This document shows, in pieces, positions 29,293-39,584 of a DNA stretch of 64,000 nt (positions are counted from its first letter, which is position 1; the number at the start of each line of letters is the position of its first letter). The stretch comes from Nocardioides sp. (GTDB taxonomy: Bacteria > Actinomycetota > Actinomycetes > Propionibacteriales > Nocardioidaceae), in assembly GCA_037045645.1 (NCBI GenBank), contig JBAOIH010000001.1, positions 868,001-932,000 of the forward strand. Direction: 5' to 3'. The translations under genes were made by a program, and so were the position numbers. The notes beneath the pieces were generated by a model. The model worked only from the letters and a program-made list of their open reading frames with translations. It was not told the origin of the DNA and made no database searches.

Positions 29293-30165
29293 TCAGTTCG
29301 CGACCGGCTCGGCGATGACGGCAGGGTGGGATCGCGCCGCGCCGACCGACGCAGCGATCACGCACGCCATCGCGACGAGTTGGATCGGCTCCAGCATCTC
29401 GTGCAACAGCAGCGCCCCCGCGAGAGCTGCCGCAGCGGGTTCGAGGCTCATCAGGATCGAGAGCGTCTGCGCGGGCAGGGTGCGCAGCGCAATGAGTTCG
29501 AGCGAATACGGCACCACCGAACTCAGCAACCCGACGGCAGCGCCGAGCGCGAGCAGACGCGGGTCGAGCAGTGCCTCCCGGCCGGACCAGATCGCTGCGG
29601 GGGCGACAAGGACCGTCCCGACGATGCTGGCGATCGTGAGTCCGGTCAGCCCCGGCCACGCGCGCCCCGTACGTGCAGACAACACGATGTACGACGCCCA
29701 GGCCGCTCCCGCCAGGAGGGCGAGCAGCACGCCGGCCAGCGTGACGGACGTACGCTCGAAGCCCAGCAGTGCGACTCCGGCCGCGGCCAGTGCGGCCCAC
29801 ACCAGATCACGAGGTCTGCGAGACGCGAGCACGGCCAACGCGAGTGGTCCGACGAACTCGATCGTGACCGCGATGCCCAGCGGGATCCTGGAAAAAGACT
29901 GATAGATCGCCCAGTTCATCGACACCAGCGCGACGCCGAAGGCGATCACCGTGCTCCAGTCGGCACGCGTACGACCGCGCATCGCGCGCCGGGTCGGGCG
30001 CCAGGTCACCGCCGCGAAGAAGACCGCGCTCGTGGCCAGACGCAAGAAGACCATGGCCGTCGGGTCGATCTCGTCGAAGAGTCCCTTGGCGATCGCCGCG
30101 CCGAACTGCACCGACAAAATGCCGATGAGCACCAGCCACACGGGGGAAAGGGCCGGTCGGTGCAC
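29293..30165 (-). CDS. EamA family (RhtA-like) exporter
   Basis: 290 residues with about ten hydrophobic helices in two EamA repeats; typical pieces are FGAAIAKGLFDEIDPTAMVFLR, split by a loop, and SVVPYSLELIALRTLPAQTLSILMSLEPA. RhtA-type members export threonine, homoserine and other metabolites. It lies ten bases downstream of the PadR gene on the same strand, so both may share a transcript. Confidence 0.88.
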   Translation of the reverse strand: MHRPALSPVWLVLIGILSVQFGAAIAKGLFDEIDPTAMVFLRLATSAVFFAAVTWRPTRRAMRGRTRADWSTVIAFGVALVSMNWAIYQSFSRIPLGIAVTIEFVGPLALAVLASRRPRDLVWAALAAAGVALLGFERTSVTLAGVLLALLAGAAWASYIVLSARTGRAWPGLTGLTIASIVGTVLVAPAAIWSGREALLDPRLLALGAAVGLLSSVVPYSLELIALRTLPAQTLSILMSLEPAAAALAGALLLHEMLEPIQLVAMACVIAASVGAARSHPAVIAEPVAN

Positions 30166-30175
30166 GCAGCGGAGC

Positions 30176-30748
30176 CTAATCCGCCTCCTCGGCCAACTTC
30201 TCGATCAGCCGCTCGGTGATCTCGCGCTCGGAGTCGAAGTGGGCCAGTCCCCAATCGGCTACCAGAGACGGGTAGCGGTAGTCCTCTCCCGGACCGTCTG
30301 CCGACGTGAGCATCCGGCGTACGTCCGCCAGGTCGGCCCGCGCTGCCGCCACCTCGACGAGGTAGTCGCGCAACATGTCGGTGAGTGCTGCTGGACTGGT
30401 GACATGGCCGTTGATCAGGCGCAGAGCGACCGGGTGCTTCCAGATCGGGAAGCCCGCAGGCTCCTCGTGCATCCACACGCGCAGCGCGAGCCGACCGCGT
30501 GCGCTGATCTTGTAGCGAGTCGAGCGACCCTCGCCCACCGCGACCACCAGACCGTGCTCGGCCAGGCGTGCCAGTTCGGTGTAGATCTGCGACATCGCCG
30601 GCGACGTCCAATAGAAGCGCATGGTGATGTCGGCGCGCTGCTTGAGTTCATACCCGGTCACCACCGGGTCGCCGAAGGTGAGCAGGCCCAGCAGGGCGTA
30701 CGCCGTGACGGGCAGGCGGGGAGAATCAGTTGGCTCGGTTCCGGGCAC
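30176..30748 (-). CDS. PadR family transcriptional regulator
   Basis: 190 residues starting at GTG 30748. N-terminal winged helix: TAYALLGLLTFGDPVTGYEL-type pattern, QIYTELARLAEHGLV, then RYKISARGRLAL. The C-terminal helical domain is of the Vir/PadR subgroup-1 length. It is divergent from an ABC-2 exporter, which it probably represses, with an operator-like repeat between them. Confidence 0.9.
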   Translation of the reverse strand: MPGTEPTDSPRLPVTAYALLGLLTFGDPVVTGYELKQRADITMRFYWTSPAMSQIYTELARLAEHGLVVAVGEGRSTRYKISARGRLALRVWMHEEPAGFPIWKHPVALRLINGHVTSPAALTDMLRDYLVEVAAARADLADVRRMLTSADGPGEDYRYPSLVADWGLAHFDSEREITERLIEKLAEEAD

Positions 30749-30763
30749 GGTGCTAGCGTACTG

Positions 30764-30776
30764 TTCCTAATCGGAA
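30764..30776. promoter_or_regulatory. Inverted repeat between padR and ABC exporter
   Basis: TTCCTAATCGGAA is a short palindrome (TTCC-N5-GGAA) in the 41-base gap between the divergent genes, where it would overlap either promoter. This is the expected place for a PadR operator, but arms of four bases are short. Confidence 0.35.
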
Positions 30777-30789
30777 TAAGGGAGTGAAT

Positions 30790-31758
30790 GTGACGCAATC
30801 GCCCGCGATCGAGGCGCGCGGCCTGGTGAAGCACTTCGGTGACACCGTCGCCGTCGATGGTGTGAGTTTTTCCGTGCCACAAGGCACGGTGCTCGGCCTG
30901 CTGGGACCCAACGGGGCCGGCAAGACGACCACCGTGCGGATGATGACGACGCTGACCGAGCCCACCTCGGGCACCGCCACGGTGGCAGGTCATGACGTGA
31001 TCGCCGATCCGGCTGCCGTACGCCGCAGCATGGGGCTCACCGGGCAGTCCGCGACGGTCGACGAGTTGCTGACCGGGCGGGAGAACCTGCGCCTGATCGG
31101 CTCGCTCTACGGCCTGGACGCCAAGACCATCAAGCGGGTCAGCGACGACCTCCTGGAGCGGTTCTCGCTCACTGACGCCGCCGATCGCACGATCAAGACC
31201 TATTCGGGCGGCATGCGCCGCCGCCTCGACCTGGCAGTCAGCCTGGTCGCGACACCGCCGGTGCTGTTCCTCGACGAGCCCACCACCGGGCTCGACCCAC
31301 GCAGTCGCGTGGAGTTGTGGGACGTGCTGCGCGAGTTGGTCAACGACGGCACCACCTTGCTGCTGACCACGCAATACCTCGAGGAGGCCGACCAGTTGGC
31401 CGACAACATCGTCGTGATCGACCGAGGCAAGGTGATCGCCGAAGGCACACCCATCCAGCTCAAGGACGCGTCGGGCAAGGCCGCGCTCGTGGTCACCGTG
31501 TCGCGTTCGGAGGATCTGGAACGCGCCGCCGCGTTGGTGCACAGCCTGATCCCGGAGGCGTACGTCGATGCGCCCGCGCGCCGCATCACCGCTCCGGCAG
31601 AGGGGCTGTCCGATGTGACCCGGATGGCCGCGCTGTTCGACGGCACCGACATCGACCTCGACGATCTGGGGCTGCAACGGCCCAGCCTGGACGACGTGTT
31701 CTTGCACCTCACCGGCCATCGAGCCGAGGAGAGCGCGGACGAGGAGGTGCCGGCGTGA
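30790..31758 (+). CDS. ABC-2 exporter ATP-binding protein (DrrA-like)
   Basis: 322 residues. GTG 30790 is preferred over GTG 30784 because AAGGGAG (30778-30784) then lies five bases upstream. Walker A GPNGAGKTTT, signature YSGGMRRR, and Walker B LFLDEPTTGLD are present, plus the C-terminal DrrA-type domain ending HLTGHRAEE. It pairs with the overlapping permease as a drug or lipid exporter and is divergent from padR. Confidence 0.92.
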   Translation: MTQSPAIEARGLVKHFGDTVAVDGVSFSVPQGTVLGLLGPNGAGKTTTVRMMTTLTEPTSGTATVAGHDVIADPAAVRRSMGLTGQSATVDELLTGRENLRLIGSLYGLDAKTIKRVSDDLLERFSLTDAADRTIKTYSGGMRRRLDLAVSLVATPPVLFLDEPTTGLDPRSRVELWDVLRELVNDGTTLLLTTQYLEEADQLADNIVVIDRGKVIAEGTPIQLKDASGKAALVVTVSRSEDLERAAALVHSLIPEAYVDAPARRITAPAEGLSDVTRMAALFDGTDIDLDDLGLQRPSLDDVFLHLTGHRAEESADEEVPA

Positions 31759-32591
31759 ACAGGAACAGCCATATCGAACGCCCGGTGATCCACGAGACCT
31801 CGTTGTGGCAGCAGTCGCTGGCGATCACCCGACGCAACCTGATCCACATCAAGCGGATGCCTGAGATGTTGATGGACGTCACCGTCCAACCGGTGATGTT
31901 CGTGATGTTGTTCGCGTATGTCTTCGGTGCCTCGATCCAGGTGCAAGGCGCCGCGTCCGGCTATCGCGAGTGGCTGCTCGGCGGGATCATGGGCCAGACG
32001 ATCGCGTTCGCCTCGTTCATCGTGGCAGTGGGCCTGACCGCCGACATCGACAAGGGCATCGTCGACCGGATGCGGTCGCTGCCGATCAACCCGGCCGCGA
32101 TCCTCGTCGGGCGCAGCCTGTCGAGTCTGATCCACTCCAGCATCGGCATCGCGGTGATGTCACTGACCGGCCTCGTGGTCGGCTGGCGGATTCGCGGGTC
32201 ATTCCTCGACGCGGTGCTGGCGTACGCACTGCTGCTGATGTGGGGCTTCGCGATGATCTGGCTGGGCATCCTGGTCGGCTCGGCGCTGCGTTCGGTCGAG
32301 GCGGTGCAGGGAGTCATGTTCACCACGATCTTCCCGCTGACGTTCCTGTCCAACGCGTTCGCGCCCACCGAGCGGATGGGCACCGTGCTGCGCGCCATCG
32401 CCGAGTGGAACCCGATCTCGGCGCTCGTGCAGGCCGTCCGCCAACTGTGGGGCAACACCGCACCCGCCCCCGAGACGGCGCACCTGCCGCTGCAGCACCC
32501 GGTCATCGCCACGTTGTGCTGGACGATCGGCATCTCGCTGGTGATCGCCCCTCTCGCCTTGCGCGCCTTCCGTCGTCGTACGGCGGACTGA
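31755..32591 (+). CDS. ABC-2 type permease (DrrB-like)
   Basis: 278 residues from GTG 31755, overlapping the ATPase stop (GTGA). Six hydrophobic helices with the ABC-2 signatures PVMFVMLFAYVFGASI near the N-terminus and FPLTFLSNAFAPTERM and EWNPISALVQAVRQLWGN near the C-terminus. It forms the membrane channel of the PadR-linked exporter. Confidence 0.92.
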   Translation: MNRNSHIERPVIHETSLWQQSLAITRRNLIHIKRMPEMLMDVTVQPVMFVMLFAYVFGASIQVQGAASGYREWLLGGIMGQTIAFASFIVAVGLTADIDKGIVDRMRSLPINPAAILVGRSLSSLIHSSIGIAVMSLTGLVVGWRIRGSFLDAVLAYALLLMWGFAMIWLGILVGSALRSVEAVQGVMFTTIFPLTFLSNAFAPTERMGTVLRAIAEWNPISALVQAVRQLWGNTAPAPETAHLPLQHPVIATLCWTIGISLVIAPLALRAFRRRTAD

Positions 32592-32627
32592 GCCCGCAAT
32601 CATCCACCTCAACCTAGGAGAACTCGC

Positions 32628-33723
32628 ATGAGCAGCACTCTGGTGATGGTCGGCACCCGCAAGGGACTGTGGATCGGCCGCTCGGACGAAGCCCGACAGG
32701 ACTGGTCGTGGTCAGGTCCGCACTTCCAGATGGAGGACGTCTACTCCGTCCTCATCGACAAGCGTGGCGACGCGCCGCGGCTGTTGGCCGGGTGCTCGTC
32801 GAGTTGGTTCGGACCGCAACTGCGGCGTTCGTCGGACCTGGGACAGACCTGGACCGAGACACCGAATGGGGCGATCAGATTTCCCGAGGACACCGGCACG
32901 GCACTGGAACGGATCTGGCAATTGCAACCGGGCCTGGAGGACGGCGTCATCTGGGCGGGCACCGAGCCGGCGGCGATCTTCCAGTCACGTGATGACGGGG
33001 AGAAGCTTCGAGTTGGTGCGGTCGTTGTGGGACCACCCGCACCGTCCGCAGTGGCAGGGCGGGTACGGCGGGCAGGCCTTCCACACGATTCTGCCGCACC
33101 CGAGCGACGGCGCGGCGGTGCTCGCGGCGATGTCCAGCGGTGGGGCCTACCGCACCGAGGACGGGGGCGACTCGTGGTCTACTTCCAACACCGGGGTGAA
33201 GTGCGACTTCATGCCCGGCATGGAGCCGGTGACCTATCCCGAGTTCGGCCAGTGCGTACACAAGATCGCCCGCGACGCGGTCGACCCCGAGCGGCTCTAT
33301 CTGCAAAACCACGGCGGCGTCTACCGCTCGGACGACGGTGGCCGGACCTGGAAGGACATCGCGCCGGGTCTGCCGGCCGAGTTCGGGTTCGCGATGGTGG
33401 CCCATCCGACCAAGGCCGACACGGCCTACTGCTTCCCGATCGCCGATGCGGGCGCTCGGTGGCCGGTCGACGGCCGCGCTCGGGTCTACCGTACGAGCGA
33501 CGCGGGCATGTCCTGGGACGAGCTCGGTGCGGGCCAGTTGCCGAACGAATACTTCGCGGCGGTGATGCGCGATGCGATGTGCGCGGATGATCACGACACG
33601 CCCGGGCTCTATTTCGGCGGACGCAACGGCACCGTCTTCGCCTCGCCCGACGAAGGTGAGACCTGGGCTGAGATCCATTCGGGCCTGCCCGACGTGATGG
33701 TCGTGCGCGCCGCCAGGATCTGA
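32628..33723 (+). pseudogene. Sialidase/BNR-repeat beta-propeller protein, frameshifted
   Basis: Begins MSSTLVMVGTRKGLWIGRSD with AGGAG upstream and reads in frame to FQSRDDGE (33002). The conserved continuation FELVRSLWDHPHRPQW is one frame over and runs to 33723. Asp-box-like blades are present: RSSDLGQTWTE, RTEDGGDSWS, RSDDGGRTWKD, RTSDAGMSWDE, ASPDEGETWAE. Together ~364 residues of a glycosidase-like propeller of unknown substrate. The shift is +1 and falls exactly at AAGCTT (33002-33007). It may be a sequencing artefact; see findings. Confidence 0.75.
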
Positions 33724-33773
33724 GTCAGCAGATATCCCCGCCGAGTCGGCAGATATCCCCGCCGAGTCAGCAC
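33722..33773. repeat. 21-bp direct repeat after the propeller gene
   Basis: GAGTC[AG]GCAGATATCCCCGCC occurs twice head to tail (33722-33742, 33743-33763) and begins a third time before CACCTTTT. It fills the gap between the two convergent genes. Confidence 0.7.
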
Positions 33774-33776
33774 CTT

Positions 33777-35223
33777 TTACGCAGCGGGCCGCCTCCGCCC
33801 GCGCGGCAGCACCAACGTCAGACCGAGCTTGCGCCGCGCGACGTACCCCCCGGCCGAGACACCTGCGGCCAAACCCATCCCGATCCCCATGGCCGCGACC
33901 AGTTCCGACAGCCCCGGACCAACCCGACCGGTCGGCTGGTCGATCAGTAGGTAAAGCCCCCGATAGACCGCCAGGCCCGGCAGCAACGCCACGATCGCTG
34001 CGGTCGTCATCGCTTGCTCCGGCACCCGCAGTCGCGAATGACCCAGTACGCCGAGCGCCCCCGCCGCTGCGGCGGCGATGGCGACACTGACGGAGTTCTC
34101 CAACTCGAGTCGGGCGACGAGCACATAGATCGCCCAGACGAGCGACGCCATCAGTCCCGCGATCAGCGAGGCACGCACGCGGGTGTAGGTCGACAGGGCG
34201 AACCCCGCACCGATCCCGGCGGCCGCGAGGGTGCCCAGGACCGGATCGGAGATGACCGCGATGTTGCCGGACATCTCGATGGGCACCTGCAGACGTTGGG
34301 CGAAACCCAACACGGTGGAGATGCCGATCGCGATGCCGACCGTCAACACCACGACCTCGAGCCCGCGCGCAGACGCTGTGACGTAGTTGCCGTCGATCGC
34401 GTCCTGGGCCGCGCCGACGACGGTCAGCCCCGCGAGGAGCACCACGATCCCGGCGATCGCGACCAAGGACGGGGCCTGGGCGCCAGGCAGTCCGAAGCCT
34501 CGATCCTCGGCCAGATAGAGGCCGACGGCGACCACAGTGGGCAGTGCCGCACCCAGCACCTGTACGAAGAACGGCGCGAATCCCCAGCGCGCCAGCACCA
34601 GAGACATGCGATACACCACCGCCGCCGACAGTCCCGCGAGCAGACACGTCACGAAGCCACCGCCGAACAGGACCACGACGCCGGCACCGATCAGCGCCTG
34701 CCCGAGTGTCACCACCCAGAGCGAATAGGGGTGCGGCGCCGACAACGCTGCAGCGAGTTGCGACCGTACGTCCGCGATGTCCGGCATCCCTCCCTTCGGG
34801 CTGTCCTCGACCAGATCGACCAGTCGCTGCACGGATTCGAGCCGTGAGTAGTCCAGCGTGCGCAGGCGTACGACTCGCATCACCGTCAGCGGGTCTTCGT
34901 CGAGTCCGCGGTGCATCGAGACGGTGAGCGAGGTGAAGGTGACATCGACGTGAGTCGAGCGCATGCCGTACGCGTGGGTGAAGCGCAGCACGGCATCCAC
35001 CACGACACTGGCCGAAGCTTCCGGTCGTCAGCATCGCCTCACCGATCCGGAGGGCGACATCGATCACGGCGCGCGCATGCTGCTGGGAGACGTCGTCGCC
35101 GCCGGGCATCGCGATCGCCGGTACGCCTGGCGTGCTCGCCCGCAGAGCGGCTCGCAGATGCTCGCGCCAGGACTCCGACACCGACGGCGTCGTCGGCTTG
35201 GGCGGTTGTGGCGGCGTGGTCAC
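33777..35223 (-). pseudogene. Threonine/serine exporter ThrE, frameshifted
   Basis: The N-terminal part starts at GTG 35223 (MTTPPQPPKP) and reads through RAVIDVALRIGEAMLTTG; the continuation (SASVVVDAVLRFTHAYGM...) is one frame over and ends at 33777. Joined, ~481 residues: a cytoplasmic ThrE N-domain, then about ten membrane helices. It exports threonine and serine in corynebacteria. The shift is +1 at AAGCTT (35015-35020). TACCCT seven bases before the GTG is a leaderless-type -10. If the shift is real the membrane part would lack its N-domain. Confidence 0.75.
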
Positions 35224-35268
35224 GTCGCCCAGGGTAGGAGACGGTGGGGTGGCCCTACGATGGCCGTC

Positions 35269-35721
35269 ATGGCTGAGTTCTCCCTGGCGCGCAGCACCAC
35301 GATCGCGGCGGATCCCGCGCGGGTGCACGACCTGATCGACGACTTTCGTGAGTGGCCGGACTGGTCACCCTGGGAGGGAATGGACCCGGAGCTCAAGCGC
35401 ACCTATTCGGGCCCGACGCGTGGAGTCGGCTCGCACTACGCCTGGCAGGGCAACAACAAGGCAGGGGAGGGCTCGATGGAGATCACCGAGTCCGACCAGT
35501 CGAAGGTCGTGATCGATCTGCGCTTCGTGAAGCCGTTCAAGGCCGAGAACATCTCGCGCTTCGACCTGGCGCAGAGCGGGGACGCCACCCAGGTGACCTG
35601 GACGATGACCGGCCAGCGCAACTTCTTGATGGGCCTGCTCGGACCCGTGTTCTTCGACAAGATGATCGCCAAGGACTTCGAGAAGGGTCTGGCTCAACTC
35701 AAGGTCGCAGCCGAGTCCTGA
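35269..35721 (+). CDS. SRPBCC (polyketide cyclase/START-like) protein
   Basis: 150 residues starting [20 protein letters not shown]. The SRPBCC fold is suggested by [20 protein letters not shown] at the N-terminus, TQVTWTMTG in the middle and a long C-terminal helix ([16 protein letters not shown]). Members bind hydrophobic ligands; no catalytic role is evident. TACGAT (35256-35261) seven bases before the ATG suggests a leaderless mRNA, back to back with thrE. Confidence 0.85.
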   Translation: MAEFSLARSTTIAADPARVHDLIDDFREWPDWSPWEGMDPELKRTYSGPTRGVGSHYAWQGNNKAGEGSMEITESDQSKVVIDLRFVKPFKAENISRFDLAQSGDATQVTWTMTGQRNFLMGLLGPVFFDKMIAKDFEKGLAQLKVAAES

Positions 35722-35779
35722 TGTCCCAACGACCGGAGGCTGGTCACAGGCCCTTACGCCGCCGGAATACTCTTCGGAC

Positions 35780-37462
35780 ATGAGCGACACGCCCGACCTG
35801 AAGCCCCGTAGCCGCGACGTCACCGACGGTCTCGAACGCGCCGCCGCCCGCGGCATGCTGCGCGCGGTCGGCATGGGCGACGACGACTGGGAGAAGCCGC
35901 AGATCGGTGTGGCCTCCTCGTGGAACGAGATCACGCCGTGCAACCTGTCCCTCGACAGGCTCGCCAAGGCGGTCAAGAACGGCGTGCACGCGGCCGGTGG
36001 CTACCCGTTGGAGTTCGGCACGATCTCTGTCTCCGACGGCATTTCCATGGGCCACGAGGGGATGCACTTCTCGCTGGTCTCGCGTGAGGTCATCGCCGAC
36101 TCGGTCGAGACCGTGATGATGGCCGAACGCCTCGACGGGTCGGTCCTGCTCGCAGGCTGCGACAAGTCCCTGCCGGGAATGTTGATGGCAGCCGCGCGGC
36201 TGGATCTGGCCAGCGTCTTCTTGTACGCCGGCTCGATCATGCCGGGCCAGGTGGACGGAGAGGATGTCACGATCATCGATGCCTTCGAGGCGGTCGGTGC
36301 GTGTCTGGCCGGCAAGATGACCCGCGAAGAGGTCGACAAGGTCGAGCGCGCGATCTGCCCCGGCGAGGGCGCGTGCGGTGGCATGTACACCGCGAACACC
36401 ATGGCCAGCGTCGCCGAGGCGCTCGGGATGTCGCTGCCCGGCAGCGCCGCCCCGCCGGCCGTCGACCGCCGCCGCGACGGCTTCGCGCATCGCTCGGGCG
36501 AGGCGGTCGTCCACATGCTGCGCGAGGGCATCACGGCGCGCCAGATCATGACCAAGCCCGCCTTCGAGAACGCCATCGCCGTCGTGATGGCGCTGGGCGG
36601 CTCCACCAATGCGGTGCTGCACCTTCTCGCGATCGCCCGCGAGGCGGAGGTCGACCTGACGCTGGAGGACTTCAACCGGATCGGGGCGAAGGTGCCGCAT
36701 ATCGGCGACCTCAAACCGTTCGGCCGCTTCGTGATGAACGATGTCGACAAGATCGGCGGCATCCCCGTCGTGATGAAGGCACTGCTCGACGCCGGACTGA
36801 TGGACGGCGACTGCCTCACGGTCACCGGCAAGACGATGCGCGAGAACCTGGAGGCACTGGCGCCGCAACACCTCGACGGCGACGTGTTGCGTACGTTCGA
36901 CGCCCCGATCCACAAGACCGGCGGCATCACGATCCTGCATGGCTCGCTGGCCCCCGAGGGAGCGGTGGTCAAGAGCGCGGGCTTCGACGACACCACCTTC
37001 ACCGGCACCGCGCGGGTCTTCGACGGCGAACGCGCGGCCCTCGACGCCCTGGCTGAAGGCGCGATCAAGGCCGGTGACGTGGTGGTGATCCGCTACGAAG
37101 GCCCCAAGGGCGGACCGGGCATGCGCGAGATGCTGGCCATCACCGGCGCCATCAAGGGCGCCGGCCTGGGCAAGGACGTCCTGCTGATCACCGACGGTCG
37201 CTTCAGCGGCGGTACGACCGGACTCTGCGTGGGCCACATCGCGCCGGAGGCGGTTGACGGCGGGCCGATTGCGTTCGTACGCGACGGCGACCCGATCACC
37301 CTCGACGTGGCGGGCATGTCGCTCGACGTGACCATCGACGAGGCTGAACTCGCCGACCGCCAGGACGGGTGGGTGCCCAACCCGCCCAAGTACACCCGCG
37401 GCGTGCTCGGCAAGTACGCCAAGGTCGTGCAGTCAGCCGCGCACGGGGCTGTCTGCGGCTGA
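35780..37462 (+). CDS. ilvD: Dihydroxy-acid dehydratase
   Basis: 560 residues. It dehydrates 2,3-dihydroxy-isovalerate and -3-methylvalerate in valine, leucine and isoleucine synthesis. Fe-S cluster Cys are in [17 protein letters not shown] and [16 protein letters not shown]; the C-terminal domain has [19 protein letters not shown] signature. TACTCT (35768-35773) lies six bases before the ATG. It is separate from the ilvBNC operon 5 kb away; its stop overlaps a secreted-protein gene. Confidence 0.97.
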   Translation: MSDTPDLKPRSRDVTDGLERAAARGMLRAVGMGDDDWEKPQIGVASSWNEITPCNLSLDRLAKAVKNGVHAAGGYPLEFGTISVSDGISMGHEGMHFSLVSREVIADSVETVMMAERLDGSVLLAGCDKSLPGMLMAAARLDLASVFLYAGSIMPGQVDGEDVTIIDAFEAVGACLAGKMTREEVDKVERAICPGEGACGGMYTANTMASVAEALGMSLPGSAAPPAVDRRRDGFAHRSGEAVVHMLREGITARQIMTKPAFENAIAVVMALGGSTNAVLHLLAIAREAEVDLTLEDFNRIGAKVPHIGDLKPFGRFVMNDVDKIGGIPVVMKALLDAGLMDGDCLTVTGKTMRENLEALAPQHLDGDVLRTFDAPIHKTGGITILHGSLAPEGAVVKSAGFDDTTFTGTARVFDGERAALDALAEGAIKAGDVVVIRYEGPKGGPGMREMLAITGAIKGAGLGKDVLLITDGRFSGGTTGLCVGHIAPEAVDGGPIAFVRDGDPITLDVAGMSLDVTIDEAELADRQDGWVPNPPKYTRGVLGKYAKVVQSAAHGAVCG

Positions 37463-38334
37463 TGCTTCGTTCTCGGGTTCTGGGTCTGCTCGTCGTCCTT
37501 GCCGTGGTGGCCGGCGGGCTGTCGGCGTACGCCCTGACCGGTCGGGTCCCGCAACTGCCCGGCGGTGGCACCAAGATCTTCGGCAACGACCGCGTCCTGA
37601 TCGCGCACTACGGTTTCGCGCACCCGAGCACCTCGATGGTGCTCGGGCAGCGTTCGCCGGATCGGGCGTACGAGAAGATGGTCAAGCAGGGCAAGAAGTT
37701 GACGCGTCCCGGCGAGCAGGTGCTGCCCGTCTACGAACTGGTCGCCACCATCGCCGACCCAGACCCCGGCACGGACGGCAACTACAACCACGACCTGCTG
37801 CACTCCAAGGTGCAGGAATACATCGACGCGGCGCACCGCAACAAGGCGTTGTTGTTGCTCGACATCCAGCCCGGCCGAGAGTCGTTTCTCGACGTGCTCA
37901 AGCGCTGGGAGTGGGCGCTGAAAGATCCCTGGGTCGGCGTCGCGCTCGATCCCGAGTGGCGGATGAAAGACGACCAGATCCCCGGTCAAGACATCGGCTC
38001 GGTCTCCGCACGGGAGTTGAACCGTACGTCGCGCTGGCTGGCCCGCCTGGTCGAACGCGAGCGGCTGCCGCAGAAGGTCTTCCTCTTCCATATGTACAAG
38101 TCCGGCAACGTCCGGGGGCTCACGAAGGTGAAGAGACGCGCGGAGCTCGCCACGGTGCAACACATCGACGCGGTCGGCACTCCCGCGGGCAAGACCGCGA
38201 CCTACCGCGCACTGGCGAAACCAAAGCGCTTCACCACCGGCTTCATGGTGTTCCTCGACCTCGACGACCCGCGAATGGGTGGCAAGGCTGTCCGCAGGAT
38301 CGACAAAGCGATCCGCTTCGTGTCGTATCAGTGA
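37462..38334 (+). CDS. Secreted protein of unknown function
   Basis: 290 residues, ATG overlapping the ilvD stop. N-terminal signal/anchor ([20 protein letters not shown]). The mature sequence has beta-alpha rhythm: VLIAHYGF, VLPVYELVATI, ALLLLDIQPG, WVGVALDPEWRM, KVFLFHMY, FMVFLDLDDP. This strand order looks like a TIM barrel with conserved Asp/Glu, as in glycosidase-like proteins, but I cannot assign an activity. Confidence 0.6.
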   Translation: MLRSRVLGLLVVLAVVAGGLSAYALTGRVPQLPGGGTKIFGNDRVLIAHYGFAHPSTSMVLGQRSPDRAYEKMVKQGKKLTRPGEQVLPVYELVATIADPDPGTDGNYNHDLLHSKVQEYIDAAHRNKALLLLDIQPGRESFLDVLKRWEWALKDPWVGVALDPEWRMKDDQIPGQDIGSVSARELNRTSRWLARLVERERLPQKVFLFHMYKSGNVRGLTKVKRRAELATVQHIDAVGTPAGKTATYRALAKPKRFTTGFMVFLDLDDPRMGGKAVRRIDKAIRFVSYQ

Positions 38335-38375
38335 GGCTTGTTCCCCTGGGCCAGGAGTTCGGCTAGAACCGGACT

Positions 38376-39584
38376 ATGCAGTCCGCCGCCGCACTCGATG
38401 CCGCCGACCCGCTCGCCGAGCACCGCTACCGCTTCGTCGGGGCCACCTCGCCGTTGGTCTATTTCGACGGCAATTCGTTGGGGCGCCCGTTGACCGAGAC
38501 GGCAGTCAGGATGGAGCAGTTCGTCCGCGAAGAGTGGGGCGGGCGGCTGATCCGGGGCTGGGACGAGAAGTGGTACGACCTGCCGCTCACGCTGGGTGAC
38601 GAGATCGGGCGGGTCTGTCTCGGTGCTGTTCCCGGGCAGACATTCGTCGGCGACTCCACGACCGTGCTGCTGTACAAGCTGATCCGCGCCGCCGTGGACG
38701 CGGCTCCTGCCGGGCGCGACGAGATCGTCGTCGACACCGACAACTTCCCGACCGACCGCTATCTGGTCGAGTCGATCGCGGCCGAGCGCGGGTTGAAACT
38801 TCGCTGGATCGAGGTCGACCGTACGCTCGGCGTCACCGCTGAACTCCTCGCCGACGCCCTGTCCGAGCGCACCGCCCTGGTGGTGGTGTCGCACGTGGCC
38901 TACCGCTCTGCCTACCTCCTCGACGCCGCCGAACTCACCCGGCTGACCCACGAGGCCGGTGCCGCGATCCTGCTCGACCTGTGTCACTCGGTGGGGTCGG
39001 TCCCGCTGGCGCTCGACGAGTGGGGTGTCGACTTCGCGGTCGGGTGCTCGTACAAATATCTCAACGGTGGCCCCGGCTCGCCCGCATTCGGTTACGTCGC
39101 GACCGAGCGTCAGGGCATTTCCCAGCCGATCACCGGCTGGATGGGCCACGCCGATCCGTTCCTGATGGGGCCGGGGTACGCCCCGGCGGCCGGGATCCGG
39201 CGTTTCATCTCCGGCACACCCCCGATCACCGCCACACTCGGGGTTACCGACATGCTGGCACTCATCGAGGAGGCCGGGATCGAGGCGGTCCGGGCCAAAT
39301 CGGTGGCGCTCACCTCGTACGCGGTCGAACTCGCCGACGAACTGCTGGCTCCGCTCGGGGCGAGCATGGCCAGCCCCCGCGACCCGACGCAACGTGGCGG
39401 ACATGTCACGGTGCACCACCCCGCGATGAAGCAGGTGGTCGCGGCGCTGTGGCAGCGCGACGTCATCCCGGACTATCGCGATCCTGGCGGCCTGCGGATC
39501 GGGTTGTCGCCGCTGTCCACCTCGTTCGCCGAAGTCGAGGCGGGTCTGCGGGCGACCCGAGACGTCCTGGTCAGTGCTTCTTGA
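38376..39584 (+). CDS. kynU: Kynureninase
   Basis: 402 residues. This PLP enzyme cleaves kynurenine to anthranilate and alanine in tryptophan breakdown or NAD synthesis. Seen: VYFDGNSLGRPL, DTDNFPTDRY, HVAYRSAYLLD, DLCHSVGS, the PLP lysine in GCSYKYLNGGPGSPAF, GWMGHADPF, and GLRIGLSPL. No other kynurenine gene is nearby. TAGAAC six bases before the ATG fits a leaderless start. The 3' end overlaps the convergent gene by 14 bases. Confidence 0.95.
   Translation: MQSAAALDAADPLAEHRYRFVGATSPLVYFDGNSLGRPLTETAVRMEQFVREEWGGRLIRGWDEKWYDLPLTLGDEIGRVCLGAVPGQTFVGDSTTVLLYKLIRAAVDAAPAGRDEIVVDTDNFPTDRYLVESIAAERGLKLRWIEVDRTLGVTAELLADALSERTALVVVSHVAYRSAYLLDAAELTRLTHEAGAAILLDLCHSVGSVPLALDEWGVDFAVGCSYKYLNGGPGSPAFGYVATERQGISQPITGWMGHADPFLMGPGYAPAAGIRRFISGTPPITATLGVTDMLALIEEAGIEAVRAKSVALTSYAVELADELLAPLGASMASPRDPTQRGGHVTVHHPAMKQVVAALWQRDVIPDYRDPGGLRIGLSPLSTSFAEVEAGLRATRDVLVSAS

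Noticed and set aside
32947..35328. 793-residue open frame on the minus strand
   Set aside because: Only its first ~100 codons (thrE N-terminus) are real; the rest is low-complexity Arg/Gly-rich shadow beneath the ThrE membrane part and the propeller gene.
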